DNA from: Flaviflexus salsibiostraticola
Lineage (GTDB): Bacteria > Actinomycetota > Actinomycetes > Actinomycetales > Actinomycetaceae
Assembly (NCBI RefSeq): GCF_003952265.1
Contig: NZ_CP034438.1
Coordinates: 620,001-684,000, forward strand
Direction of reading: 5' to 3'
DNA length: 64,000 nucleotides
The translations under genes were made by a program, and so were the position numbers. The stretch's first letter is position 1. Every line of letters begins with the position of its first letter. Below, one piece after another: positions 59,497 through 64,000 of this stretch. A model generated the notes under the pieces. It was not told the DNA's origin. It did no database searches and saw only the letters and a program-made list of their open reading frames with translations.

Positions 59497-59521
59497 AAAA
59501 AAGGGGGCGCCGAGGCGCCCC
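59497..59521 (-). terminator. Attenuator-like terminator before trpC
   Basis: On the minus strand, GGGGCGCC (59521-59514) pairs with GGCGCCCC (59511-59504), followed by one C and six T. It sits inside the his-trp operon between the HGxxPAAW gene and trpC. Being unbroken by any promoter space, it looks like a regulated terminator rather than an operon end. Confidence 0.75.
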
Positions 59522-59534
59522 GTCAGTGCCTCGG
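59510..59534 (-). promoter_or_regulatory. Antiterminator competing with the trpC terminator
   Basis: CCGAGGC (59534-59528, minus) pairs perfectly with GCCTCGG (59516-59510), taking bases from both arms of the terminator. The first strand starts two bases after the stop codon of the HGxxPAAW gene, whose last Trp codon is at 59550-59548. A ribosome paused at that Trp would leave the strand free, while one at the stop would mask it. Confidence 0.55.
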
Positions 59535-59535
59535 T

Positions 59536-59811
59536 TCACTCGTGGTACCAGGCTCCGCCCTTGGCGGTATGTGTGAGTCTGTTCGGCTGCCCTCTGCCCG
59601 CGGCCTTGAGACCGAGGCTGACGGCCGTGACGACGGCGATGAGGCCCACGCCGATCCACGCGACGATCGCGGAGAAGACGAGGCCGAGGCCGATGACGAA
59701 GGCGGCGACGCAGATGCCGATCGCCCATGTCCACCCAGCAACAGTACGGCCATGGTTGTCAAAGGGCCTCGCCTCGGGGAGGCGGTACTTTTCGAGTTCG
59801 GGGGTAGACAA
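59536..59811 (-). CDS. HGxxPAAW-family membrane protein
   Basis: The 91-residue protein carries the motif variant NHGRTVAGW at residues 19-27 and two membrane helices (about 28-50 and 52-70). It ends GGAWYHE. The function of the family is unknown; genes lie beside trp genes in many actinobacteria. TTG 59811 has GAAGGAG at the right distance. It contains four Trp residues, the last four codons from the stop. Its end may serve as the leader of a trpC attenuator. Confidence 0.85.
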   Translation of the reverse strand: MSTPELEKYRLPEARPFDNHGRTVAGWTWAIGICVAAFVIGLGLVFSAIVAWIGVGLIAVVTAVSLGLKAAGRGQPNRLTHTAKGGAWYHE

Positions 59812-59843
59812 TGGTGCTCCTTCGTCGTTTTCCTGGGGACAGC

Positions 59844-61436
59844 TTAACGCGGTTCGCCGGAGATGTCCCCTTCCGACTCCCCCGGTGAGACGAGCGACTG
59901 CGCAATCTGCACTGCACGAATCGCCGCCGCGGCCTTGTTCCGCGTCTCGATGTCCTCTGTCTCAGGGACAGAGTCGGCGACGATACCCGCGCCCGACTGG
60001 ACGGACGCCGTGCCGCCCTCGATGATCGCGGTGCGGATCGCGATCGCGAGGTCGGCATTGCCCGCGAAGTCGAAGTAGCCGGCCACGCCTCCGTAGATGC
60101 CGCGGCGGGTGGGCTCGAGCTCATCGATGATCTCGATCGCCCGCGCCTTCGGCGCGCCGGACAGCGTACCCGCCGGGAAGGCGGCCGCGAGTGCCTCGAC
60201 CGCGCTCACACTATCGCGCAGCTCGCCCGTCACCGTCGAGGTGATGTGCATGATGTGGGAGAAGCGGGCGATGTCCATGAAGGCGCCGACCTCGACCGTG
60301 CCGGGCTTGGAGACCTTCGCGAGATCGTTGCGGGCGAGGTCGACGAGCATGACATGCTCGGAGATCTCCTTCGGATCCTTGAGCAGCTCCTCGGCGAGCT
60401 CGCGATCCTCGGCGGGTGTCGCTCCCCTGGGCCGCGATCCGGCGATCGGGAAGGTTGTCACCGTGCCATCGCGCACGGCGACGAGGGTCTCCGGGCTGGA
60501 GCCGACCACATGGAAGCTGCCCTCCCCATCCTGCAGGTTGAAGCAGTACATGTAGGGCGAGGGGTTGATGGATCGCAGGACGAGATAGACGTCGATCGGA
60601 TCTCCGTCGAAATCGATGTCGGCGCGCTGGGAGAGGACGACCTGGAAGACATCGCCGTCGCTGATGTGCCGCTGGGCGGTGCGCACAGCGTCCTGGAACT
60701 GCTCGGACGTCACTCGCATGCGGGGCGTCGAGCTGGGCTCGCCGCTCATCGCGAGCGCGAGGGCGGGCTGCGGGGCGCAGATTGCCTCAATCATCTCCTG
60801 GACCTTGGCGCGGGCCCGGTCGTAGGCCGCCTCAGCCCCCTCGGGGAGACCGTTTCGGTTGACAGCGTTGGCAATGAGCCAGACGACGCCGCGACGATGG
60901 TCGATCGCGACGAGCTCTTCTGTCAGACACATGGCGACGTCGGGGGTGGAGTGTTCGGCGGGGGCCGACCTGCCGAGGGTGGGCTCCCAGTCGTACAGGA
61001 GATCCCAGCCGAGGACTCCGACGAGTCCGCCGGTCAGCGGCGGCATGCCGGGGAGAGGTTCGGAGGCGAGGGTGTCGAGCGCGCTCCGGAGGAGCTCGGT
61101 CGCCGAGCCCTCTCGCTGGAGGCCTGCGGGCACCTCGCCCGTCCACGTCGCCGTGCCCCCGCGAGCGGTGAGTGTGGCGGAGGAGGAGACGCCGACGAAG
61201 GACCAGTTCGACCAGTAGTTCTGCTCGGCGGATTCGAGGATGAACGATCCGGGTCTGCCCGCCGCGAGGCGTCGGTAGATGCTCGTGGGAGACGTGTCGT
61301 CGATGAGAAGCTTGGCCGCGACAGGGACGACACGTCTGGTCTGCGCGAGCGTGAGGAACTGGTCGCGGGTGGGGAAGATGTCGCCCCACGCCGCGGCCTC
61401 GGGATCGATTCCGGCGCGTGCCGCATCAGTCGCCAT
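59844..61436 (-). CDS. trpE: Anthranilate synthase component I
   Basis: The 530-residue enzyme has the N-terminal feedback site region ([17 protein letters not shown], core [13 protein letters not shown] near 67) and the catalytic part with [18 protein letters not shown] near 330 and [20 protein letters not shown] near 425 (cores SRPRG and GTLSGAPK). It makes anthranilate from chorismate with TrpG, which is not in this window. It overlaps hisI by 11 bases and is followed by the HGxxPAAW gene. Confidence 0.96.
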   Translation of the reverse strand: MATDAARAGIDPEAAAWGDIFPTRDQFLTLAQTRRVVPVAAKLLIDDTSPTSIYRRLAAGRPGSFILESAEQNYWSNWSFVGVSSSATLTARGGTATWTGEVPAGLQREGSATELLRSALDTLASEPLPGMPPLTGGLVGVLGWDLLYDWEPTLGRSAPAEHSTPDVAMCLTEELVAIDHRRGVVWLIANAVNRNGLPEGAEAAYDRARAKVQEMIEAICAPQPALALAMSGEPSSTPRMRVTSEQFQDAVRTAQRHISDGDVFQVVLSQRADIDFDGDPIDVYLVLRSINPSPYMYCFNLQDGEGSFHVVGSSPETLVAVRDGTVTTFPIAGSRPRGATPAEDRELAEELLKDPKEISEHVMLVDLARNDLAKVSKPGTVEVGAFMDIARFSHIMHITSTVTGELRDSVSAVEALAAAFPAGTLSGAPKARAIEIIDELEPTRRGIYGGVAGYFDFAGNADLAIAIRTAIIEGGTASVQSGAGIVADSVPETEDIETRNKAAAAIRAVQIAQSLVSPGESEGDISGEPR

Positions 61437-61749
61437 CGGTCACCACCTCGAGTTGGCGTCCATCGAAGCACGAGCGGGTGCCGGTGTGGCAGGCCGCACC
61501 GACCTGCTCGACCTGGATGAGAAGAGTGTCCTCATCGCAGTCCACCTCGATGCCGCGCACGTACTGACGGTGTCCGGACGTGTCGCCCTTGCGCCAGTAC
61601 TCCTGGCGGGAGCGGGACCAGAACCAGACGCGTCCGGTGGTCTGTGTGCGGTGGAGCGCCTCGCTGTCCATCCACCCCATCATGAGGACTCTGCCCCCGT
61701 CCTGGTCCTGGATGACGGCGGGGATGAGGCCCTGCTCGTTGAACTTCAT
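61426..61749 (-). CDS. hisI: Phosphoribosyl-AMP cyclohydrolase
   Basis: The 107-residue enzyme has the zinc and magnesium sites of His[22 protein letters not shown] near residue 25 (core MDSEAL) and DCDEDTLL, with cysteines C71, C87 and C94. It opens the purine ring in histidine synthesis. There is no fused HisE part. It overlaps hisF by four bases. Confidence 0.95.
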   Translation of the reverse strand: MKFNEQGLIPAVIQDQDGGRVLMMGWMDSEALHRTQTTGRVWFWSRSRQEYWRKGDTSGHRQYVRGIEVDCDEDTLLIQVEQVGAACHTGTRSCFDGRQLEVVTDGD

Positions 61750-62513
61750 CGGACTGTGATCCCCGCTTCCCGAAGGCCGTCTTTGACCTGCCCGATCGTC
61801 AGTGTTCCGAAGTGGAAGACGGATGCGGCCAGGACGGCGTCGACGCCGACGCGTGCGACGTTGATGAAATCCTCGACGGTCCCGGCTCCGCCGGAGGCGA
61901 TGAGGGGGACGCTGCAGATCTCCCGCGCGGCCGCTGTCATCTCGAGGTCGAAGCCCTTCGTCGTGCCATCGTGATCCATTGAGTTGAGAAGGATCTCTCC
62001 CACTCCCCGCTCGACGCCCTCCCTGATCCAGGCCAGTGCATCGACGCCCGCGGAGCGGCGTCCGCCATGGGTCGTGACTTCATAGCCCGAGGCTGCGTGC
62101 GGCTCGGCCGACCTGCGTGCATCAACCGACAGGACGAGGACCTGGCTGCCGAATTCTGAGGCGATCTCCGTGAGGAGTTCGGGGCGGCTGAGCGCCGCGG
62201 TGTTGACGGAGATCTTGTCGGCGCCGGCACCGAGGAGACGCGCGACGTCCTCGACGCTGCGGACCCCACCGCCGACGGTGAGGGGGATGAAGACCTGCTC
62301 AGCGGTCCGCGTCACGACGTCGATCATCGTGCCGCGATCCTCAACGGACGCGGACACGTCGAGGAACGTGAGCTCATCGGCGCCTTCGGCGCCGTAGCGG
62401 CTGGCGAGCTCGACGGGATCGCCCGCGTCGGCGAGATTCTCGAAATGGACTCCCTTGACCACGCGCCCGCCCGAGACGTCGAGGCAGGGGATGACCCGCA
62501 GCGCAACACCCAT
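61746..62513 (-). CDS. hisF: Imidazole glycerol phosphate synthase, cyclase subunit
   Basis: From ATG 62513 behind AAGGAG (five-base spacer) the protein has 255 residues; GTG 62519 is too close to the site. The half-barrel motifs [17 protein letters not shown] (catalytic D near residue 10), TVGGGVRS and [10 protein letters not shown] are present. It closes the imidazole ring using ammonia from HisH. It is the first gene of the his-trp run in this window. Confidence 0.97.
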   Translation of the reverse strand: MGVALRVIPCLDVSGGRVVKGVHFENLADAGDPVELASRYGAEGADELTFLDVSASVEDRGTMIDVVTRTAEQVFIPLTVGGGVRSVEDVARLLGAGADKISVNTAALSRPELLTEIASEFGSQVLVLSVDARRSAEPHAASGYEVTTHGGRRSAGVDALAWIREGVERGVGEILLNSMDHDGTTKGFDLEMTAAAREICSVPLIASGGAGTVEDFINVARVGVDAVLAASVFHFGTLTIGQVKDGLREAGITVR

Positions 62514-62551
62514 GTTCACTCCTTCTGTTTGGACAAGGCTAGGCTATACGC

Positions 62552-63118
62552 GTGAAGAGGACACTCGCCAACCGCATCGCGGACCTCGCCCCCCGGCCTG
62601 CGATCGTGACGATCGACGGGCTCTCGGGCGCCGGTAAGACGTTCCTCGGTGAGGCCCTCGTCCGAGAGCTCGCGGCAGGCGGCCTGCACAGTCTCCTCCT
62701 CGAAGTGGAGCTGTGGGCCCACGGATGGTCCGACCTCACGGGCGCGGTCGATCGCGTCCGCCGGGTTGTCGCCGACCTTCAGGAGGGCTCGGCGACGACA
62801 CGAACATGGAACTGGTGGACGGAATCCGAGGAGCCGCCGATCGTCCTCCATCCCCGGCCCGTCATCATCGTCGTCGGGTGCGGGGCGGGCCAGATCCCCT
62901 CGCACCTGTCGATCTGGATCGACGCCGACGAGGAGCTGCGAGCGAGTCGGGTCTCCGCTCGCGATCCCTACGACTGGTCGGAGCACTGGGATGAGTGGGC
63001 GCGTCAGGAGCAGCGTCTCCTGACGCAGTGGGACGCGCGGGCGCAGGCCGACGTCAGGCTGACGGCGTCCCCGTCGGGTGATCTCACGGCGTCCTGCGAG
63101 AAGTCCCTCGGCGAGTGA
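62552..63118 (+). CDS. P-loop kinase-like ATP-binding protein
   Basis: The 188-residue protein has Walker A DGLSGAGKT at residues 22-30 and a likely lid with VSARDPYDWSEHW near 137. It resembles uridine-kinase or chloramphenicol-phosphotransferase-like small kinases; the substrate is unknown. GTG 62552 is divergent from hisF by 38 bases. Confidence 0.75.
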   Translation: MKRTLANRIADLAPRPAIVTIDGLSGAGKTFLGEALVRELAAGGLHSLLLEVELWAHGWSDLTGAVDRVRRVVADLQEGSATTRTWNWWTESEEPPIVLHPRPVIIVVGCGAGQIPSHLSIWIDADEELRASRVSARDPYDWSEHWDEWARQEQRLLTQWDARAQADVRLTASPSGDLTASCEKSLGE

Positions 63119-63119
63119 G

Positions 63120-63136
63120 GGGCGCCCTCGGCGCCC
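63120..63136. terminator. Bidirectional hairpin terminator
   Basis: GGGCGCC-CTC-GGCGCCC is perfect and lies between the convergent kinase-like gene and the Nudix gene, two bases after the former's stop. Confidence 0.55.
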
Positions 63137-63142
63137 ACACGC

Positions 63143-63751
63143 TCATCTCAGCCAGGCGGCGTCCGGGCTGCGCAGCTCGCCCCGGCCGGCAAGTGCCGAT
63201 GCGGCGGATAGGAGGCCGGTGATCGTCGTCGCGTTGTGGATCGAGCCCTCGTGGACGAGGCGCACCGCCTCATCGAGCGGGATCCATGCGTGCTCCATGT
63301 CGGCCTCCTCCTCCGTCCGCTCATACACGAGATCCGAGTGGCGCACGTCGCGGGCGAGGTAGACCCGCAGGCTCTCCGAAAGGCAGCCGGGCGATGAGAA
63401 GAGATCGACGAGCACGTGCCACGTGTCGGCATCGAGCCCTGCCTCCTCGGCGAGCTCCCGCTTCGCCGCCTCGAGGGGGTCCTCGCCGCCCTTGTCGAGC
63501 AGGCCAGCCGGGATCTCCCAGAGGACGGCACCGACCGGGTGGCGGTACTGGGAGACAAGGAGGACTTCCGGGGTCTCCCGCATGCGGACCGGGACGATCG
63601 CGACGGCACCGGGATGGGCGATGTACTCGCGCCTGATCGACGACTCCTGCCCGTCGAGGGTGATGTCGTCTGAGACGAAGGAGAACACTCTGCCCTCGTA
63701 GATCGTCTCACTGTGGTGCAGCGTGTGTCCGGCATGCTTGCGGTCGATCAT
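63143..63751 (-). CDS. Nudix hydrolase (ADP-ribose pyrophosphatase-like)
   Basis: The 202-residue protein has the complete Nudix box, GLLDKGGEDPLEAAKRELAEEAGL (signature residues G, E, REL-EE-G near 83-104; core KRELAEEAG). EIPAG before it is typical of ADP-ribose pyrophosphatases. It would hydrolyse ADP-ribose or a similar nucleotide sugar. The start has GAGGAGG upstream. Confidence 0.9.
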   Translation of the reverse strand: MIDRKHAGHTLHHSETIYEGRVFSFVSDDITLDGQESSIRREYIAHPGAVAIVPVRMRETPEVLLVSQYRHPVGAVLWEIPAGLLDKGGEDPLEAAKRELAEEAGLDADTWHVLVDLFSSPGCLSESLRVYLARDVRHSDLVYERTEEEADMEHAWIPLDEAVRLVHEGSIHNATTITGLLSAASALAGRGELRSPDAAWLR

Positions 63752-63819
63752 GGTGCCTCCTCGATCATCCGGCCCGTTCTGGCCTCACCGAACTCTACCG
63801 TCAGGCCGCAGACAGCGGC

Positions 63820-64000
63820 TCAGGCGGGTGATGGCGTGGACTGGAGGCCGGCCCGCTGCCGGTTGGCCGTCAGCAGCTCATACCGGCGAGTCCAGAGCTG
63901 GGCGATCTCAGGGTACTGAAGCTGTTCGGCGATGCGGCCGCGAGCGGCGTCGGTGAGGCTCTGCGCGTAGTCGGGTTCAGCGAGGATGCGTCGGACCGCG
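63820..64000 (-). CDS. 3' end of a probable glycosyltransferase
   Basis: The frame enters from the right edge and stops at 63820, giving the last 59 residues. AVRRILAEPDYAQSL, AARGRIAEQ and the helix with WTRRYELL are like the C-terminal helices of GT-B group 1 glycosyltransferases. The start and most of the gene lie beyond the window. Confidence 0.5.
   Translation of the reverse strand, partial: AVRRILAEPDYAQSLTDAARGRIAEQLQYPEIAQLWTRRYELLTANRQRAGLQSTPSPA

Overview
This is a GC-rich actinobacterial chromosome segment. The evidence is the HGxxPAAW gene beside trp genes, OpcA with Zwf, WhiA, an ANTAR-type response regulator, frequent GTG/TTG starts and ATGA/GTGA start-stop overlaps. Gene order (scpAB-rluB-tyrA-cmk-der; tkt-tal-zwf-opcA; hisF-hisI-trpE...trpCBA-lgt) fits Actinomycetales or Micrococcales. 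I cannot name a genus.

Region 1 (1 to about 13,380) is the right part of an integrated, probably conjugative element. In order it holds unknown, membrane and vWA-like genes, an MT-A70 adenine methyltransferase, a VirD4/TraG-like coupling ATPase, a Replic_Relax-family protein (relaxase candidate), two unknown genes, an XRE repressor with an ImmA-type metallopeptidase, an excisionase, a tyrosine integrase, and a large serine recombinase that abuts tRNA-Pro(GGG). The left end, any VirB4-like ATPase and the transfer channel would lie before base 1. The tyrosine integrase is followed by what looks like an uncrossed attP: a tRNA 3' half with its own terminator, flanked on both sides by GYTGTCA arm-type repeats. 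The element therefore seems to sit in the chromosome through the serine recombinase at tRNA-Pro while keeping a second integration system in reserve.

Region 2 (13,381-22,377, minus strand) is tRNA-Pro followed, reading leftwards from 22,377, by a tight run: ctaB, xerD, parA-like, scpA, scpB, rluB, tyrA, cmk, der and a DDAH-like gene. Region 3 (22,599-28,216, plus) is the pentose-phosphate operon tkt-tal-zwf-opcA. Region 4 (28,504-39,864, minus) carries uvrA, uvrC, rapZ, yvcK, whiA, gap, pgk, tpiA and secG. Region 5 (39,971-42,627, plus) is a short run of an MBL-fold hydrolase, a YciI-like protein, an SBF-like transporter and a class I glutamine amidotransferase.

Region 6 (42,573-55,614) mixes housekeeping genes: terC under a yybP-ykoY (manganese) riboswitch, uvrB, coaE, a pyroglutamyl peptidase, rpsA, a methyltransferase, polA, a thioesterase, an ANTAR regulator, tRNA-Leu(CAA) and pyk. 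Region 7 (55,782-62,513, minus) is a his-trp-lgt operon (hisF, hisI, trpE, HGxxPAAW, trpC, trpB, trpA, lgt). A terminator and a competing antiterminator lie between the HGxxPAAW gene and trpC, arranged so that a ribosome stalled at the last Trp codon of the HGxxPAAW gene could control trpCBA. Region 8 (62,552-64,000) has a P-loop kinase-like gene, a Nudix hydrolase and the end of a probable glycosyltransferase.

All assignments come from reading the sequence. No database search was possible.
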